Positions 20,475 through 26,849 of a stretch of DNA of 64,000 nucleotides are shown here, in pieces; the first letter of the stretch is position 1; each line of letters opens with the position of its first letter. The translations under genes and the position numbers were made by a program. Origin of the DNA: an uncultured Burkholderiales bacterium (GTDB lineage: Bacteria; Pseudomonadota; Gammaproteobacteria; Burkholderiales; Burkholderiaceae_C). The stretch covers positions 20,645 to 84,644 of the forward strand of contig CAJAYT010000097.1 of NCBI GenBank assembly GCA_903949285.1, given 5' to 3'. Under the pieces are notes generated by a model that did not search any database, had not been told where the DNA came from, and worked only from the letters and a program-made list of their open reading frames with translations.

Positions 20475-21080
20475 TTAGCGACCCAGAAGTCTCATTGCTT
20501 TTTCAAAACTGGGATGCTGAGTGGATCCAAGCCATTCAAACACGACCATCTCAAGTGTGACCAGCTCAACACCCGCCCCTGCAAGCCTGTCCAGTGCAGA
20601 GTCGTGATTGTGGGATTGAACAGCAGCACATGCGTCGGTAACCAAGCAGACGTAAAATTCTTGATCAACCAAACTAAGTGCCGTCTGCAGAACGCTCAAA
20701 TGTGTCTCGCAACCAGCCAGCAGGACGGTCATTTTCTCGGTGGGAGCTTCTTGTTTTTGGAGATGTTTGGGTAAACTTCTTGCGTTTCCCTGGGTTGAGG
20801 GTTTCGCTGGGCCCTTTAATAACTCGGTTAATCCATGCTCGCAGGCATCAAAGTACGTTTTTGAAACTACGTTTTGACATAAAACGCGTAACTCTCCTTG
20901 CATGGGCGCTTCCTGAGGTCCCGTTTGTTCTGTCCCCCAGACTGGCACATTCAAAAGCTTTGCAACTTGGGCTAGCATTCCAGCCGCTCTCGTTATGCCC
21001 TCGCTATGTTCAATAGCGGCTAATTTTCCTACTGAGTAATCAATAAGAACAAGCTGCGATTCTTCGAGTTGTATCAACAT
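20475..21080 (-). CDS. Isochorismatase-family hydrolase with altered active site
   Basis: Cysteine-hydrolase (isochorismatase-like) fold of 201 residues. Family landmarks are the N-terminal acidic residue Asp14 in LVLIDYSVG, a candidate lysine Lys74 in NVVSKTYFDA, and the helix start AGCETHLSVLQTALSL (122-137). In the relatives I recall, this last motif reads ETHVCVLQTA, with the Cys as nucleophile. Here that position is Ser129 (codon AGC), and the only nearby cysteine is Cys124. A 20-residue insertion (about 92-115) is rich in Gln/Pro/Lys. Substrate unknown; it may be non-catalytic or use a different nucleophile. It stands alone between sucA and a divergent NlpC/P60 gene. Confidence 0.75.
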   Translation of the reverse strand: MLIQLEESQLVLIDYSVGKLAAIEHSEGITRAAGMLAQVAKLLNVPVWGTEQTGPQEAPMQGELRVLCQNVVSKTYFDACEHGLTELLKGPAKPSTQGNARSLPKHLQKQEAPTEKMTVLLAGCETHLSVLQTALSLVDQEFYVCLVTDACAAVQSHNHDSALDRLAGAGVELVTLEMVVFEWLGSTQHPSFEKAMRLLGR

Positions 21081-21174
21081 ATATGTGGACTTCCAATTTC
21101 TTTGATTACAAACCTTTATTTTCTTCTACTTTCCGTCATTGTTAAGTAACTATAAATAATTCATTTTGTTGAGT

Positions 21175-21187
21175 TATAATATAGGGC
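21175..21187 (+). promoter_or_regulatory. Perfect -10 box close to the NlpC/P60 start
   Basis: TATAAT at 21175-21180 is a perfect sigma-70 -10 hexamer. Transcription would begin near 21187, only about 3-9 nt before the candidate ATGs at 21190 and 21196, giving a leaderless or very short-leader mRNA. No good -35 box is seen at 16-18 bp spacing. Confidence 0.45.
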
Positions 21188-21189
21188 TT

Positions 21190-21792
21190 ATGAAAATGTT
21201 ACCTTACTTCCATTTACTCCTAGCAGCCACGCTCACTTTAGGTGCGGCTGGTGTAAGTGCGCAAAGCGATTCTCGAAGTACTGCCGATAAACGCATAGCC
21301 AAGAAACCTAACACTATCGAGCTCAACGTAACCGGTCCCGCCTCTGATTTGGTCAGCAATGCAATGCAGTTGCTTGGCGTACGCTATCACAGAGGGGGAA
21401 CAAATGAAGCTTCTGGATTTGATTGCAGTGGGTTCGTCAGAGCGATGTACGAAAAAACTGTTGGTTTGGTGCTCCCTCACAATGCTCGTGAGCAAGCAGC
21501 TGTAACTGATAAGGTTGATCCAACAGAGCTCCAGCCCGGTGATTTGGTGTTTTTCAACACCATGAAACACGCCTTCAGTCATGTTGGTATCTACCTTGGG
21601 GACGGAAAATTCATTCATTCCCCAAGAACTGGATCGGCCATCCGGATTGAAGATATGCGCGAAGCCTACTGGGTTAGGCGTTTTAACGGAGCCAGAAGAG
21701 TACCACTTGAAGAAATCAATGCAAGTTACTTTGCTCATTCAATAAAAGCAGACTTACCTTATAGCGGTAAAGCCGACTCAAATTCCAAATAA
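21190..21792 (+). CDS. NlpC/P60-family cell-wall peptidase
   Basis: Secreted gamma-D-glutamyl-diamino acid endopeptidase-type protein acting on peptidoglycan stem peptides. A signal peptide (MLPYFHLLLAATLTLGAAGVSAQ) precedes a short linker and an NlpC/P60 domain. The catalytic Cys is in GFDCSGFVRAMYE and the catalytic His in FSHVGIYLGDGKFIH; LQPGDLVFF is also typical. I place the start at the ATG at 21190 or 21196. The AGGG at 21183-21186 is better spaced for 21196; a TTG at 21166 would add an implausible leader. About 200 residues, like single-domain family members. Confidence 0.9.
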   Translation: MKMLPYFHLLLAATLTLGAAGVSAQSDSRSTADKRIAKKPNTIELNVTGPASDLVSNAMQLLGVRYHRGGTNEASGFDCSGFVRAMYEKTVGLVLPHNAREQAAVTDKVDPTELQPGDLVFFNTMKHAFSHVGIYLGDGKFIHSPRTGSAIRIEDMREAYWVRRFNGARRVPLEEINASYFAHSIKADLPYSGKADSNSK

Positions 21793-21846
21793 ATGCTGGC
21801 TTCTGGGTGTAAACGCTGTGAAACCCCTTTAATGCTAAAATAGCCC

Positions 21847-22074
21847 ATGGCCCGAGACGACACCACCCAAATTAGAAACGACGGGCTACGCTATAAGTCA
21901 AAAAAAGGTGGATCACCATTTGGAACTGGTGGCCGCTCAATAGACACGATGAGCTGCATTAAATGCGGTCGTCATAAACCCAGATCTGAAGGCTCGTTCA
22001 AAAGAATGCTTGGTTCAACTATGTTCATTTGTTTTGAATGTAAGCCTGCACCTAAAGCTGAAACTGAGCTTTAA
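21847..22074 (+). CDS. Small zinc-ribbon-like protein of unknown function
   Basis: A 75-residue basic protein, not recognised as a named family. Two CxxC knuckles (Cys37/Cys40 in SCIKCGRHKP; Cys62/Cys65 in ICFECKP) are 21 residues apart, which fits a treble-clef or zinc-ribbon fold. The N-terminal third is polar and Gly/Lys-rich (LRYKSKKGGSPFGTGGRS), possibly nucleic-acid binding. Its TAA stop overlaps the ATG of the YggT gene (TAATG), implying translational coupling. The functional link to YggT is an inference from this overlap only. Confidence 0.75.
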   Translation: MARDDTTQIRNDGLRYKSKKGGSPFGTGGRSIDTMSCIKCGRHKPRSEGSFKRMLGSTMFICFECKPAPKAETEL

Positions 22075-22643
22075 TGATCTACCAGATAGTAGCGTTTATC
22101 CTTCAAATTGCTGAGGGGTTGCTAGCGGGGACTTGTCTGTTAAGACTACTATTTCACTTTCAAAGAGTTTCCCTTAGCCCCAATTCTGGGAATCCCCTTG
22201 GCGCTTTTGTATTTGCAACAACAAACTGGATAGTTCTACCTATTAGGCGTCTCATTCCGGCTTGGGGTCGCCTAGATTCGGCAAGTTTGTTATCAGCCTA
22301 CATCATCATCCTAACTAAAGCATTGCTGATTGGATTCATAAGCTTTGGTGCACAACCTTACTCATTGATCTTAGGCGTAAGTTTTTTTAGCTTGCTAAAT
22401 ATGAGTTTGTCCTGCCTGAACGGCTTGGTTCTGGCTTACGCTGTTATGACCTGGATAAGTGCAAATACAGCGGTAAGTGATATCTTTTCTCGACTGGTGA
22501 ATCCGATGTTAAAGCCAATACAAAAAGTGCTCCCACTCTTTGGAGGTATAGATTTGTCTCCACTTGCCCTTCTTGCGTTGATACAAATAGGTTTAATCGT
22601 GCTCCAAAATTTACAGAGCGAGATACTAGGATTGTTTGCTTAA
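22074..22643 (+). CDS. YggT-family integral membrane protein
   Basis: A 189-residue membrane protein with two YggT repeats. Each has a hydrophobic hairpin, with LRLLFHFQRVSLSPNSGNP in the first and MTWISANTAVSDIFSRLVNP followed by MLKPIQKVLP in the second. There are four to five membrane helices. YggT proteins are linked to osmotic-shock tolerance in E. coli and resemble YlmG/CCB3. The start overlaps the stop of the upstream zinc-ribbon gene. It converges with the phosphatase gene with only 2 bp between the stops. Confidence 0.88.
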   Translation: MIYQIVAFILQIAEGLLAGTCLLRLLFHFQRVSLSPNSGNPLGAFVFATTNWIVLPIRRLIPAWGRLDSASLLSAYIIILTKALLIGFISFGAQPYSLILGVSFFSLLNMSLSCLNGLVLAYAVMTWISANTAVSDIFSRLVNPMLKPIQKVLPLFGGIDLSPLALLALIQIGLIVLQNLQSEILGLFA

Positions 22644-22645
22644 AT

Positions 22646-23230
22646 TCAATCCGTGCCGGGGAGTAAAGTACCGATGAAGTCATTTAAGCTTTCATCCATA
22701 GCTTTGGTATCACCCCAAGGGCCGTGGGGGAAGTGGCCATATCGGATAGCAAGTTGTTTACTAGCCGTGATTTCATCGACTCCGTTTTGAATTAAATAAA
22801 CAGCAGAAATAAATCCTGTTCGGTCTGAACCGTTCAAACAGTGAATCAATACGGGCTTTTGTGCTTGATTAATTAATTCCACGTAAGCCCGAGCTTCGTC
22901 TGGTTTGATGCGGTGCGAACTGGAGAGGGGAATATCAATAAGCGTGACACCGTTTTTACTTGTAACGCTAGACTCAGTCTTGTACCAATCTTTATCTGGG
23001 TTTGCACCCCTAAGATTAACTACTGTTTTTATGTTCTGCGTCGAGATATGATTTTGTAAGGAGATCGCATCAAGTTGTGCTGATCTATAGATCTCACCGT
23101 CTTTTACAGCATAGAAGTTGCCGTCATAATTTATAAAGAGATAAAAACCACCAAGTACCAAAAGACCGATAACTCCCAAGGCAAGGAGTGAGACGGCTAG
23201 TTTTTTTATAAATCTCAAAATGACCCCCAT
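22646..23230 (-). CDS. Membrane-anchored tyrosine/dual-specificity phosphatase
   Basis: A 194-residue protein with an N-terminal membrane anchor (about 11-33, LAVSLLALGVIGLLVLGGFYLF) and a periplasmic cysteine-phosphatase domain. The P-loop HCLNGSDRTG contains nucleophile Cys131 and Arg137 (HCx5R), and DGEIYRSAQ near the start is typical of this group. A general acid is not certain. Similar proteins are annotated as DSP or protein tyrosine phosphatases; the true substrate could be a protein, lipid or inositol phosphate. Its start lies 20 bp from the left boundary of the tRNA-Val island remnant, but I judge it to be outside it. Confidence 0.85.
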   Translation of the reverse strand: MGVILRFIKKLAVSLLALGVIGLLVLGGFYLFINYDGNFYAVKDGEIYRSAQLDAISLQNHISTQNIKTVVNLRGANPDKDWYKTESSVTSKNGVTLIDIPLSSSHRIKPDEARAYVELINQAQKPVLIHCLNGSDRTGFISAVYLIQNGVDEITASKQLAIRYGHFPHGPWGDTKAMDESLNDFIGTLLPGTD

Positions 23231-23250
23231 CTAGGTTCCTTGCGATTAGG

Positions 23251-23296
23251 TGGTGGGCGATACATGGATCGAACATGTGGCTTCCACCGTGTGAAG
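23251..23296. repeat. Left attachment-site copy (tRNA-Val 3' fragment)
   Basis: Exact 46-bp copy of 25529-25574. On the minus strand it contains the tRNA's CCA end, acceptor 3' strand, T arm, variable loop and the 3' half of the anticodon arm. The identity starts at the CCA complement and ends within the anticodon loop; the next base differs (A against G). Confidence 0.9.
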
Positions 23297-23698
23297 ACTC
23301 CAACATTTCACCAATTTCTTTATATGGATCAATAATTTACCAATTTTCAAAAGCGCCAAAGTAGTATACTAGTATTTTAGTTAACAGCTGAAAAAGTTAT
23401 TGTTTTCACGTCCTCCAATATTATCAATAAAGGCATAAAGACTCTTTACGTTTGGGCGCTTTGATCTCTCACTTTAGCCAACTGACAATTCATAGGGTGC
23501 TTCAAAGTGTATAGAGTTCTGATCTTGGCATCGCCGTAGGATGCGTAAGTTGCAAATGTTTTATGCAAGTCCGACGCCCTCCCCCGTAGTAGCTAGTGAG
23601 TCGCCTGGGTTTCCTAGACAGGCCGGAGCCTCGGAAAATCTTGTCACTCGCAGACTACAGAGCACTGGTCATTTGTTTGGCTATGGCTGAGCTTAGGA

Positions 23699-23727
23699 TT
23701 GTGAAGCTCTGCAGAATATCGTAAAAT
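23699..23727 (+). promoter_or_regulatory. Sigma-70 promoter of the toxin-antitoxin operon
   Basis: TTGTGA (23699-23704), a 17-bp spacer and TAAAAT (23722-23727). Transcription would start about 23734, inside the small inverted repeat that follows, so a bound repressor there would block initiation. Confidence 0.6.
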
Positions 23728-23730
23728 TAG

Positions 23731-23742
23731 CTACTTTTGTAG
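23731..23742. promoter_or_regulatory. Operator-like inverted repeat before parD
   Basis: CTAC-TTTT-GTAG lies just downstream of the -10 box, and the ribosome-binding site AAGGAG follows at 23745-23750. The position fits autorepression by the antitoxin or the TA complex. The short arms keep confidence low. Confidence 0.35.
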
Positions 23743-23757
23743 TAAAGGAGTTTTAAC

Positions 23758-23982
23758 ATGGGTATGCCAGTAAGAATTGACAACCTCCTATACGAGCAAG
23801 CGAAAAACGAAGCCAAAGCTGAACATCGCACCATTGCAGGCCAGATTGAGTTTTGGGCCTGTGTTGGGCGAGCTGCGATCGACAACCCAGAGTTGCCGGT
23901 TGACTTTGTCGTGCAAGCTTTAGCGTCAATGAAAGAGCCTCGTAGCGATGCGATTCCTTTCCAGCCCCGTAGCCGCGCATGA
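23758..23982 (+). CDS. ParD-like type II antitoxin
   Basis: A 74-residue protein matching the ParD_like antitoxin pattern: MGMPVRIDNLLYEQAKNEAK (beta strand plus helix), then HRTIAGQIEFWACVGRAAIDNPELP. This ribbon-helix-helix-type N-terminus dimerises, binds the operator and neutralises the toxin through its C-terminal part. AAGGAG lies 7 bp before the ATG. Its stop overlaps the toxin start (ATGA), the usual coupling in TA operons. It is inside the tRNA-Val island remnant. Confidence 0.85.
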   Translation: MGMPVRIDNLLYEQAKNEAKAEHRTIAGQIEFWACVGRAAIDNPELPVDFVVQALASMKEPRSDAIPFQPRSRA

Positions 23983-24254
23983 GCTACCAGGCAGTCCAAA
24001 CACGTAGATTTGCTCGTCAATATAAGAAGCTTCATGACAACGTTGCTGCAGATGTAGACGCGGCAGTCAGCGCTGTAGAGACTTCTCCAAAAATTGGGGA
24101 TCAGAAAAAAGGTGACTTGGCGGCTTTATATGTTTATAAATTCCGAAGTCAGGGACAGCTTTACTTGCTGGGCTACACGATCGGCGAGGAGCTTAAATTG
24201 GTATACCTCGAGGCAGTTGGACCACACGAAAACTTTTATCGAGATTTGAAATAG
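23979..24254 (+). CDS. RelE/ParE-family toxin
   Basis: A 91-residue protein with the RelE/ParE fold signature: two N-terminal helices (RRFARQYKKLHDNVAADVDAA), then a beta-sheet with GDLAALYVYKFRSQGQLYLLGYTI and a C-terminal ENFYRDLK. Such toxins either cleave mRNA on the ribosome (RelE) or poison gyrase (ParE); the sequence does not decide between them. The overlap with the ParD-like gene and the length are standard. The reading frame is intact, so the pair may be active. Confidence 0.85.
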   Translation: MSYQAVQTRRFARQYKKLHDNVAADVDAAVSAVETSPKIGDQKKGDLAALYVYKFRSQGQLYLLGYTIGEELKLVYLEAVGPHENFYRDLK

Positions 24255-24481
24255 CCAGCGCAAATTATGTATATCCGCTAAGGATTTCTAAGCCTAGGCT
24301 TCTCGATAAATAGAGTCCAAATTACGAATGTAGATCAAGCCATCTGGCACTGAACGACTTCAGCCCGGCAACTAGTCGCGAACCAACGACCTTGACTTCA
24401 TGCTCACATGGTATCTTCTTCATGGGGAGGCAATAGGTATTAACGGGGCATCTGTATATTAAAAAACAATGCCCATGTTGC

Positions 24482-25306
24482 ATGAGCAGAAAAGGGGAAG
24501 TTAACAATCTGGTAGAAAACTATGGTCATATAAACGTTGACGAGTATCACCATGTTGACGTAGCTTCTTTTGATCTAATATTGAAGAAAACCAAAGTTAA
24601 ATTTTTTCTTGGATTAACTGCAACTCCAATAAGACGCGATGGCCAACAGCTCATTATTTTTATGCAATGTGGTTCAATACGCCATATTGCAAAACAATCA
24701 TTCTCTGCACACAATAACTTGGTCGTTAATCCCATATCAAGTCAAGACGACATTGATTTGCCTAAAGGCGTAGCGATCCAAGAGGTCTTTAGTCACTTGA
24801 CCAAAAATTCCAAACGAACCCAAGCGATTGTGGATGAAATAAAGACTGCTTTCGAATTGAATCGAAAAGTGTTGGTGTTAACTGAGCGTACTGATCATTT
24901 GCATTCTATTCATGAGCAGCTTAGCGGGTTTGTTAACAATCTTTTTTTATTGCACAGCAAATTAAAGAAAAAGGAGCGTTCTTCATTAATTGAAGAGATT
25001 AATTCCTTAGATCCCAATTGTGCGCGAGTTTTGTTATCCACCGGAAAATTAATCGGCGAAGGTTTCGATCATGCGCCACTTGATACATTAGTTTTGGCAA
25101 TGCCTGTCTCTTGGAGTGGCATGTTACAGCAGTATGCCGGTCGATTACACCGCGAACATACAAATAAAAAAGATGTGCGCATTATTGATTTTGTTGATAC
25201 CGGTCACCCGGCCCTTAATCGTATGTGGATAAAACGCCAGAGCGGTTATAAAAATATAGGTTACAAAATACAAACAAAAAGTAATATCGATCTACAAAAT
25301 AATTGA
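24482..25306 (+). pseudogene. C-terminal fragment of a TOTE-type primase-helicase
   Basis: The 274-residue frame holds only the later motifs of an SF2 helicase: motif II DEYHH (usually DECHH in relatives), motif III LTATPIRRDG, IIFMQCGSIRH, LVLTERTDHL, motif V TGKLIGEGFDH and motif VI QQYAGRLHREH. Full-length relatives that I recall have about 800 residues, with an archaeo-eukaryotic primase domain, zinc site and Walker A ahead of this part. These are the helicases of TOTE conflict systems. Recognisable similarity begins abruptly at SRKGEVNNLVENYGH, and an in-frame stop lies about 15 codons upstream (24434). With no Walker A it cannot be an active ATPase. AT-rich codon use suggests transfer. 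Confidence 0.75.
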
Positions 25307-25334
25307 TAACTATCTAGCTTTACTTAAATGACTC

Positions 25335-25366
25335 ATGCTCATCGCAGCGTGAGCATATTTTATTTT
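25335..25366 (+). terminator. Rho-independent terminator after the helicase fragment
   Basis: Arms ATGCTCA (25335-25341) and TGAGCAT (25350-25356), with a possible inner CGC/GCG pairing in the 8-base loop, are followed by ATTTTATTTT. Stem plus T-rich tail lie 29 bp past the stop of the helicase fragment. Confidence 0.65.
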
Positions 25367-25432
25367 GTAACAAAATTCAATCGAAATTTGCACCTACGCC
25401 AAGCAGTTAGTGTTAGTTTTTGGCTATGGTCT

Positions 25433-25458
25433 AAAACATGCTTGCGTAGCGAAGCATG
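25433..25458 (-). terminator. Possible terminator of tRNA-Val
   Basis: Inverted repeat with arms CATGCTT (25437-25443) and AAGCATG (25452-25458). Read on the minus strand the hairpin is followed by TTTTAG, and it lies about 70 bp beyond the tRNA 3' end. It is inside the island remnant, so it may have arrived with it. Confidence 0.45.
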
Positions 25459-25528
25459 ACACAGAAAATCAAGAAATTCAATCAGCATGACCACTTAAGT
25501 GATTGATCTCTCATAATATTTTATTCTT

Positions 25529-25574
25529 TGGTGGGCGATACATGGATCGAACATGTGGCTTCCACCGTGTGAAG
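25529..25574. repeat. Right attachment-site copy (within intact tRNA-Val)
   Basis: Second copy of the 46-bp repeat, forming the 3' part of the functional tRNA gene. Together with 23251-23296 it delimits the island remnant. Confidence 0.88.
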
Positions 25575-25603
25575 GTGGCACTCTACCGCTGAGTTAATCG
25601 CCC
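25529..25603 (-). tRNA. tRNA-Val (anticodon CAC)
   Basis: A 75-nt gene with encoded CCA. Acceptor arms GGGCGAT/ATCGCCC pair fully. The D stem is ACTC/GAGT. The anticodon stem is CCACC/GGTGG with loop TTCACAC, giving anticodon CAC (reads GUG). The T stem is ACATG/CATGT with loop TTCGATC. It lies about 90 bp after dnaQ on the same strand. Its last 46 nt are duplicated at 23251-23296, marking it as an integration site. The gene itself remains intact. Confidence 0.95.
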
Positions 25604-25636
25604 AATTCATAAGTATTGTCTCTTATGCGCGGGGTA

Positions 25637-25642
25637 ATTATC
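25637..25642 (-). promoter_or_regulatory. Candidate -10 box of the tRNA-Val promoter
   Basis: On the minus strand GATAAT is followed by a GC-rich discriminator (CCCCGCGC), a feature of stable-RNA promoters under stringent control. Transcription would start about 25 nt before the mature 5' end. No convincing -35 box is seen. Confidence 0.35.
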
Positions 25643-25694
25643 TCATAGTTACAGTTAAGAATTGGTGTTTTACGAATTGGTTCTGGGTGGGGGC

Positions 25695-26405
25695 CTAAGA
25701 CTCAAGTGATCGCCAAACTGTTTTACCTGAACTTGCTTTATCAATCTCAGACAGCACAGTTAAATGCTCTGCAGCTTCTTGGTCGTTTGCAAGAATAGTT
25801 GATAAATCATAATTGGACAAATCAATCTTGACAACATTCAGTTGTACTTCCTTAGAGTCATCAGCGTCCATGATTAACGCATCTTGACCCCTTGTCATGC
25901 AGATATAAACATCCGCTAATAACTCAGCGTCCAAGAGCGCTCCGTGCAATTTTCTGCTTGAGTTATCTACTCCGTACCGGTCACACAAGGCATCTAGTGA
26001 ATTTCTTTTACCCGGAAAGAGTTGCTTAGCCATGGTCTGGGTATCAGTGACCTGGCTCACGTATGCAGAAAGTGAATCTTTCGAACAAAGTGCAAACTCT
26101 TTATCTAAAAAGGCTACGTCAAAAGATGCGTTGTGAATAAATACATGCGCGCCAGATAAGTAGTCGATAATTTCATCTGCAAGCTGAGCAAACTTAGGCT
26201 TGTCCAGTAAGGACTCATCACTTATGCCGTGAACCTTCAAAGCGTCTTCATGACTAGCACGCTCAGGATTAATATAAAAATGTAGGTTATTTCCTGTTAA
26301 CTTTCGGTTGACCATCTCGACGCAACCGATCTCTAAAATGCGGTCACCAGCCTCGGCCGATAAGCCAGTAGTCTCAGTGTCCAAAAAAACAAATCTGTTA
26401 GTCAT
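25695..26405 (-). CDS. dnaQ: DNA polymerase III epsilon subunit (3'-5' exonuclease)
   Basis: Proofreading subunit of the replicative polymerase, a DnaQ/DEDDh exonuclease of 236 residues. ExoI is FLDTETTGL (Asp9, Glu11), ExoII is HNASFDVAFLD, and ExoIII is LHGALLDAELLADVY with the catalytic His and Asp. The C-terminal part, which binds the polymerase alpha subunit, is present but poorly conserved. It lies between fdx (39 bp upstream) and tRNA-Val, so it could be transcribed with the tail of the ISC operon. Confidence 0.94.
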   Translation of the reverse strand: MTNRFVFLDTETTGLSAEAGDRILEIGCVEMVNRKLTGNNLHFYINPERASHEDALKVHGISDESLLDKPKFAQLADEIIDYLSGAHVFIHNASFDVAFLDKEFALCSKDSLSAYVSQVTDTQTMAKQLFPGKRNSLDALCDRYGVDNSSRKLHGALLDAELLADVYICMTRGQDALIMDADDSKEVQLNVVKIDLSNYDLSTILANDQEAAEHLTVLSEIDKASSGKTVWRSLES

Positions 26406-26444
26406 ATTAGCTAATTCTTTGAATTGAAATAGGGCAAAAGCAAA

Positions 26445-26783
26445 TTAATGATTTTCTTTTGCATGATTCACAGTGTACCTAGGTATCTGGATAACAAGGG
26501 GCTCACCTGCAATGATGGCTTGACAGCTTAGTCTTGAATTAGGCTCTAGCCCCCAAGCCCTATCAAGTAAATCCTCTTCCAGTTCCTCTAGTTCGTTGAG
26601 AGACTGAAACCCCTCTCTAACGATCACGTGGCAGGTTGTGCACGCACAACTCATCTCACATGCATGCTCAATATTGATGTCATGCTCCAGAAGAGCCTCG
26701 CAAATTGTTGTGCCTCTTTGAGCTTCAATTTCCTTCCCGTTTGGGCAGTAGTCAGGGTGAGGCAAGATTTGTATAGTAGTCAT
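26445..26783 (-). CDS. fdx: ISC-system [2Fe-2S] ferredoxin
   Basis: Electron donor for cluster assembly on IscU. The 112-residue adrenodoxin-type ferredoxin has cluster ligands Cys42, Cys48, Cys51 and Cys87 (CEMSCACTTC and SRLSCQA). The acidic ELEELEEDLLDRAW helix recognised by partner proteins is also present. The C-terminus NHAKENH is slightly extended. It is the last gene of the iscRSUA-hscBA-fdx operon. Confidence 0.95.
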   Translation of the reverse strand: MTTIQILPHPDYCPNGKEIEAQRGTTICEALLEHDINIEHACEMSCACTTCHVIVREGFQSLNELEELEEDLLDRAWGLEPNSRLSCQAIIAGEPLVIQIPRYTVNHAKENH

Positions 26784-26849
26784 GATTTAGGTAAAGAGGA
26801 CTTTGGGTGATGCGGTGTATTTGAATACAAAATAGCAATGCTTGGAGAA

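Larger units (their letters stand above)
23297..23757. other. Gene-free left end of the island
   Basis: About 460 bp with no gene I can support on either strand. The first half is very AT-rich; the second is closer to average. It may hold an eroded integrase, but no recombinase motif is readable. The last 60 bp hold the promoter and operator-like repeat of the toxin-antitoxin operon. Confidence 0.5.
23251..25574. mobile_element. Remnant genomic island in tRNA-Val(CAC)
   Basis: The segment is bounded by identical 46-bp direct repeats: 23251-23296 and 25529-25574, the latter being the 3' part of the intact tRNA-Val. A duplicated tRNA 3' end is the classic footprint of site-specific integration by a tyrosine recombinase. 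The 2.2 kb between the repeats carries a toxin-antitoxin pair and a truncated helicase. The helicase part is visibly AT-richer than the neighbours. No integrase is seen, so the element is probably a decayed, non-mobile remnant, and the TA pair may have helped keep it. Confidence 0.8.

Noticed and set aside
22646..23230. Phosphatase gene as part of the island
   Set aside because: It lies outside the 46-bp repeat and its codon pattern looks like its chromosomal neighbours; adjacency is probably chance.
23251..23296. Second tRNA-Val gene at the left boundary
   Set aside because: Only the 3' part is present; D arm and 5' acceptor are missing, so it is an attachment-site copy, not a gene.
24322..24507. 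Minus-strand 61-residue frame in the island
   Set aside because: No family or ribosome-binding site; it overlaps the start of the helicase fragment and is probably chance.
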